A DNA stretch of 64,000 nt from Erythrobacter litoralis. GTDB taxonomy: Bacteria; Pseudomonadota; Alphaproteobacteria; Sphingomonadales; Sphingomonadaceae. The first letter of the stretch is position 1; every line of letters starts with the position of its first letter. The stretch spans positions 234,954 to 298,953 of the forward strand of contig NZ_SOSI01000005.1 of the NCBI RefSeq assembly GCF_029760855.1. Reading direction: 5' to 3'. The position numbers were made by a program, and so were the translations under genes. Shown here piece after piece: positions 46,341-54,980 of the stretch. The notes under the pieces were generated by a model. The model saw only the letters and a program-made list of their open reading frames with translations. It had not been told where the DNA came from and made no database searches.

Positions 46341-49300
46341 CTACTCAACGGGCGGGAGGGCAAAGCTTTCCTGCCGCGCGGGAAACGCCGCTTTGTATCG
46401 GGCGAGTGCATCGGGCGGGAGGACGATTATTTGCGGTGTTTGCGTATAAAGCACGGCCGCCGATACGCTGCGGCCCGGATAGATCGCCTCCAGCGCCGCG
46501 ACATAGGCGGCCATCTGCCGCATTGTCGCGTCCGGCACGCCGTCGAGCCCGGTAGGCGGGCGGCGGGCGGTCTTGAAATCGACGACCGTGATCGCATCCT
46601 CGCGGATCAGCAGCCGGTCTGCCGTTCCCATCACCACCTGCCCCTCGACCGTCGCGGCGAGCGGGATTTCCGCCAACGCATCGGGTGAGAAGATGTCGGC
46701 GAATTCCGGCGTGTCCAGCACCGTCAGCGCACTATCGAGCAGTTCGGCGCGCACGTCCTCCGCCAAATCGTCGCCGCGTTTCGCCAGCCATGTCTCGGCC
46801 CGGGTCCGCCGTTCCGATAGTGGAACGTTCGGCAGCCGCTCCAGCAACGCGTGGATCAGCGTCCCCCGTCGCGCGGCAACTGCCGTAGCTTCGGGCGGAA
46901 ACGGCGGATCGCTACCCTCGACCTCGCCCAGCCCAGATGGCGAAAGCGGGCGTGGCGGCCGCGGTTCGGGCCCGACTGGGCGCAGCGCCCAATTCGGCAG
47001 CGCTTGCACCGGTTCGGCCGCGTGTTCGGCAGGAGGCACCGAAACGTCGGCCAACGCGCCGAATTCCCAGCGCGCGCCCCAGATGTCGTCTTCCAGCGCG
47101 TCGTCCTCGAACAGAGGCTTTAGGCGCGCATACCAGCTATCTTCATGTGGGCCGCTCTTCGCATCGCGCGGGCCAAGCGAGCCGGTGATGAAGAGCGCCT
47201 CCTCCGCCCGCGTCATCGCGACATAAAGCAAGCGCCAGTGTTCCTCCAGTTCGGCTGCCGACGCTTCGGCATCAGCAAGCGCCAGAGGGCCGACCTTCTC
47301 TTCCTTGCGGACGCCCGGAATGGGTACGGGATAGTCGCGTGTCCCGCCGATCTGCCGGTCGGGCAGTTCGAGCTCTCCCGGCCTGTCGGGCGCGATGGCA
47401 GCGTCGGCGAGAATGACGATCGGCGCCTGCAAGCCTTTGGAGCCGTGCACGGTCATCACCCGCACCTGATCGCCGCCCTCGCCCGCCTCGCGCTTCACCT
47501 CGCCCTCGCCCGCGTCGAACCAGCGGATGAAACCCTGCAGGCTCGCGATGCGCGAGGCGGCATAGGCATGCGCGGCGTTGAGCAGTTCGTCGATCGGATC
47601 GTTCGCCTCGCGCCCCAGCCGAGCGACCAGCTTGCGCCGCCCGTCCATCGGCCCGACGAGGATGTAGTGCAGAAGCTGCTGCGGGCTGTCGAAATCGGCG
47701 CGGCGAAGGATTTCACGCAAGGTTTCAAGCGTCTGCACCACCAGCGTCGTCTCGCTTTTGCGCAAGTGGTTCCACAGCCGCACGTCCTTCGGTCGATAGG
47801 CGTGTTCGAGTAGGTCTTCCTGACTCCACCCGATCAGCGGAGAAACCAGCAATGCCGCCAGCGTCAGATCGTCGAACGGCTGGGCGGCGAACCGCAGCGC
47901 CGCCATCAAGTCCTTTACCGCCAGCGGATTGCCGAGCCGCAGCCGGTCGATACCCGCCACCGGCACGCCGTGGCGATGCAGCCGCGCGACGATAAGCGAG
48001 GCAAGGTCGCGCCGCTTTCGCACGAGGATCATCACGTCGCCCGGCCCCGCCCGGCGCGGTTTGTCGCCCTTCACCAGCGGAAAGCCCGGACCGTCCAGCG
48101 CCATCCAGCGGCGTACCTGCCGCGCGATCCGATCGGCAAGTTTGCGGTCGTGCTTGCCCAGCCACGTTTCGTCCGCGGCGCCTTCTTCCATCCCGCTGTC
48201 CGCGTGGATCACGTTCCACAGCGCGACCAGGCCGGGTCGATCCTGCCCCATATGCGGCTCCGCCCCGCGATCAAGCCCCATGCTGCCCGAGCCGATAGCG
48301 GCGATGGCACGATCGACGAAGGTAAGCACGTTCTCGGCCGTGCGGAAACTTTGCCCCAGACCATATTGCTGCAGATAGCGCGGCCGCGGACCGCCCCGCA
48401 TCTCGCCTGCGGCATCAGCCGTCTGCCGCATCCGCTCCGCCACCCGGTCGCGCGCCTCACTGAAATTGCGGGGCGAAGTGCCCTGAAAGCCGAAGATCGC
48501 TTGCTTGAAATCGCCGACCGTGAAGATCGTGCGCACCCGGTCGCCCTGCGCGCCCTCGCCGCTGAAGAAATCGTCGGTCAGCGCATCGATGATCTGCCAT
48601 TGCGCGCGGTTCGTATCCTGCGCTTCGTCGATCAGGATATGGTCGAAGCTGCGGTCGAGCTTGTAGCGGATCCAGTCCGCCATTGCGGTATTGGAGAGAA
48701 GGTGCGCGGCGCGGGCGATCAGGTCGTCGAAGTCGACCAGCCCCTCGCGCGCCTTGGCCTCCTGCCATGCCAGTGCGAAGGTACGCCCGGCTTCAAGTTG
48801 CGGCGCGAGGAAGGCGGCAAGGTCGAGCAAGGCGCGGCGGTCGCGCACGGCGCGAACGGCTTCGGCGATCGTCTGCTGTTTCGCTGGGTGATCGGGGTCG
48901 TTCTTTTCCGCGCCCTTCATTGCGCGCGGTTCGCCGTCTTTCTTCAGCAACGTGTCGTAAAAACCGTTTAGCGCTTCCAGTCGGCCGGCGGTGTCTAACG
49001 CAATCCAGCGCGGCACGAAATCGCGCACCTTATCGGCGATCTGAGCCTTCCAGCCGTCCGTCGCCTGGACGCACGCGCGTAGGGTATCGACAGGGAAGAC
49101 GCCGTCGCCGCACGCCTCGGCTACCCACGTCTCCCCAGCATCGGAGGGAACGCCGAGAAAGCGGCGCACCGGCTGTTCGAGCGCATTTTGCCAGTCGGCG
49201 CGATACCACAGGTCCAGATAGCCGGCGCAGCGCATTAGCCAGCCCCGCACCGCATCCGCACCCTTGCGGCGGCTCATCTCAGCGACCGCTTCGCGAAAGT

Positions 49301-49817
49301 CGGCGCGACGCTCGTCCGCAAGCAATTCGGCCAGTATGTCGCGGCTCAAGAGGTCGCGCTCGCGGTCGTCCATCGGCTGGCTGCCGGGGAGGATCTGCGC
49401 TTCGGCAGGGAAAGCGGCGAGGAGGTATTGTGCGAAGGCATGGATCGTATCGATGCGCAGCCCCCCGCCCGGGCAGTCGAGAACGCGGGCGAATAACGAG
49501 CGGGCGCGGGCAAGCGTCTCCGGATCGATCGCCGCGCCGAGATGCCCGAGTTCGACTGCGAGCCGGTCGTCCTTCAGCCGCACCCAGCGCGCCAGCACTT
49601 CGCCGACACGGACCGCCATTTCCGCCGCCCCCGCCTTGGTGAAAGTGAGGCACAGTATCTGCGAAGGATCCGCGCCCGCCTCCAGCAGTAGCCGCAGCAC
49701 GCGGGCGGAAAGCACCTGCGTCTTGCCCGTCCCGGCGCTGGCGGAAAGCCACACGCTTTCGCGTGGGTCCACTGCATCGCGCTGGTGCCCGGCAAGGGGA
49801 TGGACTGCGCCGCTCAC
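46341..49817 (-). CDS. addA: AddA helicase-nuclease subunit
   Basis: The 1158-aa subunit of the AddAB double-strand break repair complex has Walker A SASAGTGKT near residue 25, UvrD-type helicase motifs (DEAQDTNRAQW near 400, VHGSKGLQAPIV near 790) and a C-terminal PD-(D/E)XK nuclease (VVDFKTAR near 1085). GTG at 49817 overlaps the addB stop and is chosen over an ATG 36 bases upstream. Confidence 0.95.
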   Translation of the reverse strand: MSGAVHPLAGHQRDAVDPRESVWLSASAGTGKTQVLSARVLRLLLEAGADPSQILCLTFTKAGAAEMAVRVGEVLARWVRLKDDRLAVELGHLGAAIDPETLARARSLFARVLDCPGGGLRIDTIHAFAQYLLAAFPAEAQILPGSQPMDDRERDLLSRDILAELLADERRADFREAVAEMSRRKGADAVRGWLMRCAGYLDLWYRADWQNALEQPVRRFLGVPSDAGETWVAEACGDGVFPVDTLRACVQATDGWKAQIADKVRDFVPRWIALDTAGRLEALNGFYDTLLKKDGEPRAMKGAEKNDPDHPAKQQTIAEAVRAVRDRRALLDLAAFLAPQLEAGRTFALAWQEAKAREGLVDFDDLIARAAHLLSNTAMADWIRYKLDRSFDHILIDEAQDTNRAQWQIIDALTDDFFSGEGAQGDRVRTIFTVGDFKQAIFGFQGTSPRNFSEARDRVAERMRQTADAAGEMRGGPRPRYLQQYGLGQSFRTAENVLTFVDRAIAAIGSGSMGLDRGAEPHMGQDRPGLVALWNVIHADSGMEEGAADETWLGKHDRKLADRIARQVRRWMALDGPGFPLVKGDKPRRAGPGDVMILVRKRRDLASLIVARLHRHGVPVAGIDRLRLGNPLAVKDLMAALRFAAQPFDDLTLAALLVSPLIGWSQEDLLEHAYRPKDVRLWNHLRKSETTLVVQTLETLREILRRADFDSPQQLLHYILVGPMDGRRKLVARLGREANDPIDELLNAAHAYAASRIASLQGFIRWFDAGEGEVKREAGEGGDQVRVMTVHGSKGLQAPIVILADAAIAPDRPGELELPDRQIGGTRDYPVPIPGVRKEEKVGPLALADAEASAAELEEHWRLLYVAMTRAEEALFITGSLGPRDAKSGPHEDSWYARLKPLFEDDALEDDIWGARWEFGALADVSVPPAEHAAEPVQALPNWALRPVGPEPRPPRPLSPSGLGEVEGSDPPFPPEATAVAARRGTLIHALLERLPNVPLSERRTRAETWLAKRGDDLAEDVRAELLDSALTVLDTPEFADIFSPDALAEIPLAATVEGQVVMGTADRLLIREDAITVVDFKTARRPPTGLDGVPDATMRQMAAYVAALEAIYPGRSVSAAVLYTQTPQIIVLPPDALARYKAAFPARQESFALPPVE

Positions 49818-52800
49818 AGCGCGTCTTCCTCGACGTCCATATGCGGCAGCCATTCGTCGAGCCGCATGAGCTGATCGTAGGTGCCGTAATCCGGCAAGTC
49901 GGGATTAAGGCGGGCGGTGAACGGTTCGTTCCCCGTAATCCAGGTTGCGATAGCGCCGGTGAGATAGTCTTCAGTCGCGGGCAGGAAGTCTTCCAGCTCG
50001 ACCCCGCGCTCGCGCGAACTGCGTTTGATGGGCGAGGAAATCATACCGAATTCGTCCCCCCGCCCCTTGGCAAGCGACCAATACTCGAATGCCATCGGTG
50101 CACCGGCTACATCCTGGAACCCACCCGCCCGCGCGATCATGCCAAGCAAGCCAAGCTGCAAGGCAAAGCCTTCCTCGACCATGCTCGCCGATGGCGCGCT
50201 ACCTGTCTTGTAATCGACGATCGCGAGTTCACCGTTCGGCCAGCGGTCGATCCGGTCAGCGCGGCCATGGACCCGCACGCCGTTCACTTCCATGCTGCCC
50301 CATGCCTCGACACAAGCGACTTCGCGGCCGGCGGGCGCGTTCTCGACCTCGTCGGCCACCCAGTCGAGCGCACATTCGAGGCGTGGTTGCCACAATCCGC
50401 GCATCAGCGGATGAATGTTCCGCTCTTCAAACACTTGCTCCATCGTCGCGCGCAAATTCACCGCCTCGCCGGCAAGCCGCGCGCGGTGCCAGCGCTCGAG
50501 AATCTCGTGCGCCACCTCGCCCTGCCAGGCGGCGGAGGGATCGGCATCGAGCGAATCGAGTTCGGCGAGCCGCAAAATTCGCTGGGCGTAGAACTGGTAG
50601 GGATCGCCACGCAGCCGATCGAGCGCGGTCGCCGAGATGTCGACCTTGCGCTGTTCGGGTGAAGGCATCGGACGCGGCCGGGGATAGGGTATCGCCTCCG
50701 GCATTCGCGCCATCGCCCGCGCATATTCGACCGCTCGGGTTTCCTCATGCCTGGGCAGCAAATCGCCGAGGAGCGCTTGCACCCTCAGCAGGAACCGTGA
50801 GGGGATGGCGGGCCCGCTCTCGTCGCGCATCGCCCGGCTCAGCACAACCTCAGGCGCGCCCAACGCCCCGGCAAGGTCATGGGCAGACAACCCAATGCGG
50901 AAATCCGCCCCCGGCACCCCCAATGCCCGCAGTACCGGCGGCGCGAGCAAGGCGTCGACACCGCTGCGTGCCGGCCACACGCCTTCGTTCAGTCCGGCGC
51001 AGATGATAAGGTCGGCGCGGTTCATCCGGCTTTCCAAGAGCCCGAGAACCTGAACCCGACCGTGCCCGCCATAGGGCGGTCGCACTGCGATTTCCTCCAT
51101 CGCATCGCGCAGAACATCGGCAATGTCGCGCGGGGAAAGCGCGAATGCGGCATCGCGCGCGTGGAGCCGCAAGTCTTCGACGAAGGCTGCAAGCATGCGG
51201 CCATCCTCCCGCGCCCAGATGCGCTCGCCACACAGCGCTTCGCTCGTGGCGGCGATGGCGTCGATCATAAGGGCGAGTTCGACCGGGTCATTTTCGCCAA
51301 GGGCAAGCAGCGGGGTGAGCGCTGCTTCGACCGTCGCCCACCATTCGTCGAGCGTGTCGTCCTCTTCCTTTCGTAAGCCGGCGACCGTTTCGGCAATCGG
51401 ACCGAGTCCAGGCCGGATACGTGGGCCACGAAGCGCCCGCTCGACCCGGCGAAGCTGCGTAAGCCAGCGCCCCCGCTCCATCCCGCCATCGACCAATGGA
51501 TGCCCGAGCAGCGCCATCAACGAGACCGCAGGCGCATCTTCTGCGAACACCTCCGCCGCGAGCAGGAAAGCCCGCCCTGCCGCCGTATGCGACAGCGGCC
51601 GACCCGCCGAATCGTCCGCCTCGATATTCCAGCGGGCGAGGTGATGGACGACGCGCCGCGCCAATCCGCGATCCGGCGTCACGACGGCGACTCGCTGTTC
51701 CGGCTCGTCCAGCGCTTGGCGCACCAGCAGGGCGACCGCCTGCGCTTCTTCCTCCGGATTGGCACTCTGCATGATGCGCACCCCGGTCAGGCGGCGTTTC
51801 TCGGCGGGGAGCGAGGCCCATGAACGGCTCGCCTCGGGCGGCAGGAACAGCGCGCCGATGGCATGGCTGCGTTCGGGCGACGCAGCGGCAAGGCCCCGAC
51901 GGTGCCATGGCTGCACTTCCTCGCGCGCAACCTTCATGCGATTAAGGAGCAGCTTCATGTGATACTGAGGATGTGTGACGGCGTCGCCGCGCGCAAAGGG
52001 CGTATCGCCGGGTTCGGGCGCGTTCCCGGCGCGGCCCAGTTCGTCCCAGACCGCGGCATCGAGCGTGAGGTCGAAATCAGGCAGAATTACCGCGCCGCCT
52101 TCGAGCTCGCTGACGACGCGCAGCATCCGGGCAAGCGCCGGGGCGGCACTGGTCACACCTGCCGCAACGATCGGGGTCGCGGGTGGCTCGGCGCGCCAGC
52201 GATTGGCGGCCCGGTCGAACAGGCGATTACGGCGGGCGGCTGCATCGAGCAGTTCTTCGCTTCGCAAAAACGTAAGCCACCGCGCCTGCACCCGCGCGAA
52301 CAATTGCAGCGAGGCGCGCCAGTGCTCGGACAGGTCGCCGACGAGCCCAAGCACATCCTCGCCAAGCAGCTCCTCCGGCCCGATATCTTCAACCAGCAGC
52401 CGGTCCATCGTCGCACCGGTTTCCCGCGCCAGGCGCAGCAGGGTCGCCCCTTTCGGTGCATCTTCGCCCATTTCCTCCGCGATCAGACGAGCAAGCGCGA
52501 ACAGACGGCGGCGCGGATCGACGGCGGGCGGAATGTCATCCGCCCCTAGTGGATCGAGCAGCGGGCCAAGCGCCTCGTCGAGATCGAAAGCGCCGACAAC
52601 CGCCATGCGCGGCATCAGCAGACCCGCTGCACCGCTTTCGCCCGCATGGCGGATGAAGGCTTCCGACACCGTTCGCTGCGCGCGGCTGCTCGGCAAGAGC
52701 AGCGTCAGGCGCGCAAGGCCGAAACCGGGTTCGGCGTAGCGCGGTACCAGTCCGGCGACCAGCGCATCTGCGAACCCGCGATGGGCGGCAATGGAATAGA

Positions 52801-52837
52801 CCTGCGGGTGTCGTGGACGCACCGCCTCCTCAGTCAC
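49814..52837 (-). CDS. addB: AddB subunit of the AddAB complex
   Basis: The roughly 1007-aa partner of AddA has a degenerate helicase part and a C-terminal nuclease domain (IVDYKTGS near residue 880). Alphaproteobacteria use AddAB in place of RecBCD. GTG at 52837 overlaps the upstream stop; a second GTG six codons later has GGAGGC in front and is an alternative. Confidence 0.93.
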   Translation of the reverse strand: MTEEAVRPRHPQVYSIAAHRGFADALVAGLVPRYAEPGFGLARLTLLLPSSRAQRTVSEAFIRHAGESGAAGLLMPRMAVVGAFDLDEALGPLLDPLGADDIPPAVDPRRRLFALARLIAEEMGEDAPKGATLLRLARETGATMDRLLVEDIGPEELLGEDVLGLVGDLSEHWRASLQLFARVQARWLTFLRSEELLDAAARRNRLFDRAANRWRAEPPATPIVAAGVTSAAPALARMLRVVSELEGGAVILPDFDLTLDAAVWDELGRAGNAPEPGDTPFARGDAVTHPQYHMKLLLNRMKVAREEVQPWHRRGLAAASPERSHAIGALFLPPEASRSWASLPAEKRRLTGVRIMQSANPEEEAQAVALLVRQALDEPEQRVAVVTPDRGLARRVVHHLARWNIEADDSAGRPLSHTAAGRAFLLAAEVFAEDAPAVSLMALLGHPLVDGGMERGRWLTQLRRVERALRGPRIRPGLGPIAETVAGLRKEEDDTLDEWWATVEAALTPLLALGENDPVELALMIDAIAATSEALCGERIWAREDGRMLAAFVEDLRLHARDAAFALSPRDIADVLRDAMEEIAVRPPYGGHGRVQVLGLLESRMNRADLIICAGLNEGVWPARSGVDALLAPPVLRALGVPGADFRIGLSAHDLAGALGAPEVVLSRAMRDESGPAIPSRFLLRVQALLGDLLPRHEETRAVEYARAMARMPEAIPYPRPRPMPSPEQRKVDISATALDRLRGDPYQFYAQRILRLAELDSLDADPSAAWQGEVAHEILERWHRARLAGEAVNLRATMEQVFEERNIHPLMRGLWQPRLECALDWVADEVENAPAGREVACVEAWGSMEVNGVRVHGRADRIDRWPNGELAIVDYKTGSAPSASMVEEGFALQLGLLGMIARAGGFQDVAGAPMAFEYWSLAKGRGDEFGMISSPIKRSSRERGVELEDFLPATEDYLTGAIATWITGNEPFTARLNPDLPDYGTYDQLMRLDEWLPHMDVEEDAL

Positions 52838-53552
52838 CGCGCAGCGCCCTCTCCGTCGGCTTGATGTGCTGTGGCGTGCCGACTTCGTACCACTCGCCGG
52901 TGAAGGCGGTGCCGAATAGGCGTCCTTCCGCGATGGCACGGTCCCACAGGATATTGGTCGAGAACTTTCCTGCGGGCGCATCGCGCAGCAGGCGCTGCGC
53001 AACGAGCTGGATGCCGGTGTAAATGAAGGGCGCGATCCGGGCCGGCAGCTTGCGGCTGAGCCGCCCTGCGCTGTTCATGTAGAAATCACCCTGCCCATCA
53101 AAGTTATGCGCGCGGGCATGCGGCACCACGAGCAGCAGCGCGTCCATTCGGTCCGCATCCCAATGACGGGATAAATCCGCGAAGGCATTCGCCGGGCCAT
53201 CGAGCCAGATGCTGTCGGCATTGCAGGCAAAAAACGGGTCGGGGAGCAGCCCCGCCCCGCTCGCCTTCACCATGCCGCCGCCCGTTTCGAGAAGGTCGTC
53301 GCGTTCGTCGGAAAATACGATCTGCGGCGTGGCGCGGGGCTTCAAATGCGCCTCTATCGCGTCGGCAAGATAGTGAACATTCACGACCGCGCGGGCCACC
53401 CCGGCATCCGCCAGTCGGTCGAGCGCGCGATCGATAAGCGGCTTGCCTGCGACCCGCACCAGTGGCTTGGGCGTCGCAGCGGTCAGGGGGCGCATCCGCT
53501 TGCCCAACCCCGCAGCCATGACCATCGCCGTGTCGGAGGCAAGCTCAGCCAT
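52830..53552 (-). CDS. murU: Sugar-1-phosphate nucleotidyltransferase, MurU-like
   Basis: The 240-aa protein has the nucleotidyltransferase signature AAGLGKRMRPLT near residue 13 and a PLVRVAGKPL segment. Next to an AmgK-like kinase it should be MurU, which makes UDP-MurNAc from MurNAc-1-phosphate in the cell wall recycling route that bypasses fosfomycin-sensitive MurA. The symbol is inferred from this pairing. The start overlaps the kinase stop by 8 bp. Confidence 0.85.
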   Translation of the reverse strand: MAELASDTAMVMAAGLGKRMRPLTAATPKPLVRVAGKPLIDRALDRLADAGVARAVVNVHYLADAIEAHLKPRATPQIVFSDERDDLLETGGGMVKASGAGLLPDPFFACNADSIWLDGPANAFADLSRHWDADRMDALLLVVPHARAHNFDGQGDFYMNSAGRLSRKLPARIAPFIYTGIQLVAQRLLRDAPAGKFSTNILWDRAIAEGRLFGTAFTGEWYEVGTPQHIKPTERALRGD

Positions 53553-54546
53553 GATCGAACGCCGAGAGATCGCCGCGCACATTCCTGATGCGCTCGGGGA
53601 TGTTCGCATCGAACCACGCCGCGACCGGCGCCATCACCGCGTGCGACAGATCGCGTTCGAGGTGGGTCCAAACGCGCGGTATCAGATCGAGATAGCGCGC
53701 CTTGCCGTCCCGTTTCGCGAGACGCGTGAAAATCCCCACGATCTTCGCATTGCGCTGCGCGCCGAGGACAACGTAATCTTCTTCGAAATGCTCGCCCGGA
53801 TCGGCGGCCGCGCGATAACGACAGAGCATATCGTGCTCCAATTGCGGTGCGACGTCGCGCCGCGCGTCCTGCAACAGGCTGACGAGATCATAGGCCGGAT
53901 GGCCGACAAGCGCGTCCTGGAAGTCGATCAGCCCCTGCACACCTGCAAGCTTGCCCGGCTCCAGCAACATGATGTTTTCGGCATGATAATCGCGCAGAAC
54001 CGTGACGCCCGGTTGCTGACGCTCGATCAACGGAGCAAGAGTTTGGCGCCACGCTAAATCCCAACCGTCTTCATCCACTTGGAGATCCGCTGCCGGACAG
54101 AACCATTCGAGAAACAGCGCCGCCTCCCTACGATACGTCGTCATATCGTAGGGAGGGAACGGACCGGGCTGTTCGGCGTGCAGTTGCACAAGCGTTTCCA
54201 CCGCGGCGCTATACACATCATGCGCATCGCCGGGATGATCGTCGAGCCATTCCTTGACGCGTATGTCGCCGAAATCCTCGGTGAGCACCCAGCCTTTTTT
54301 AGCGTCCTGCGAATATATCCGCGGCGCGCGCAAGCCGTGGTCGGATAGCCATTCCGCCACTTCCAGGAATGGCGCGGGGTCTTCGCGCGGCGGCGGCGCA
54401 TGCATCAGCATCGCACTGTCGTCTCCGCGATGGATGCGGAAATAGCGGCGGAAGGAAGCATCGCCGACTAAGGGCGCTATCTCGGCCCCTTCCCACTCGC
54501 TTCCGCCGAGAAATTCATGAATGCCATCAGGAAACGTATCGCTCAT
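53545..54546 (-). CDS. amgK: Aminoglycoside-phosphotransferase-fold sugar kinase, AmgK-like
   Basis: The 333-aa protein has the kinase catalytic loop VLRDYHAENIMLL and the metal site LIDFQDAL, followed by GHPAYDLVSLLQDARRDV, typical of AmgK. AmgK phosphorylates MurNAc and GlcNAc at the anomeric position. It is coupled to tsaE by an ATGA overlap and to the MurU-like gene downstream. Confidence 0.87.
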   Translation of the reverse strand: MSDTFPDGIHEFLGGSEWEGAEIAPLVGDASFRRYFRIHRGDDSAMLMHAPPPREDPAPFLEVAEWLSDHGLRAPRIYSQDAKKGWVLTEDFGDIRVKEWLDDHPGDAHDVYSAAVETLVQLHAEQPGPFPPYDMTTYRREAALFLEWFCPAADLQVDEDGWDLAWRQTLAPLIERQQPGVTVLRDYHAENIMLLEPGKLAGVQGLIDFQDALVGHPAYDLVSLLQDARRDVAPQLEHDMLCRYRAAADPGEHFEEDYVVLGAQRNAKIVGIFTRLAKRDGKARYLDLIPRVWTHLERDLSHAVMAPVAAWFDANIPERIRNVRGDLSAFDHG

Positions 54547-54980
54547 GGCATTCGCTCTAGCCAATCGGCACCCGGCTCGACAATCGCCCGCCGCCCGTCG
54601 CCCACGGTTTCCAGCGCGATGGAAAGACAGCCTGGCTCATGGGAGAAACCGCCCGCGCGATCGGGCCATTCGGCGATAAGCGCGGCGCCACTACGATAAT
54701 CGTCGAGTCCGAGTTCCACGGTCTCCTCTGGCCGTTCCAGACGATAGAAATCAGCATGCACAACCGGCTGCTGAAGATCGTCGTAGGTTTCGAGGATCGT
54801 GAACGTCGGCGATGGGACTTCTCCGCGATGCCCCAGCGCCGCTATGATCGCCCGCGCAAGCGTAGTCTTGCCGGCACCGAGCCCGCCGGTCAGCGCAACT
54901 ACATCTCCGGCCTGCAGCACCTTCGCAATGCGCCGCCCGAACGAAGCCATCGTCACCAAATCCGGCAAATCTACCGTCAT
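54543..54980 (-). CDS. tsaE: tRNA threonylcarbamoyladenosine biosynthesis ATPase
   Basis: The 145-aa P-loop ATPase (GGLGAGKTTLARA near residue 32, SPTFTILETY near 57, HADFYRL near 75) is required for t6A modification at position 37 of ANN-decoding tRNAs. Its start overlaps the divL stop (ATGA). Confidence 0.95.
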   Translation of the reverse strand: MTVDLPDLVTMASFGRRIAKVLQAGDVVALTGGLGAGKTTLARAIIAALGHRGEVPSPTFTILETYDDLQQPVVHADFYRLERPEETVELGLDDYRSGAALIAEWPDRAGGFSHEPGCLSIALETVGDGRRAIVEPGADWLERMP

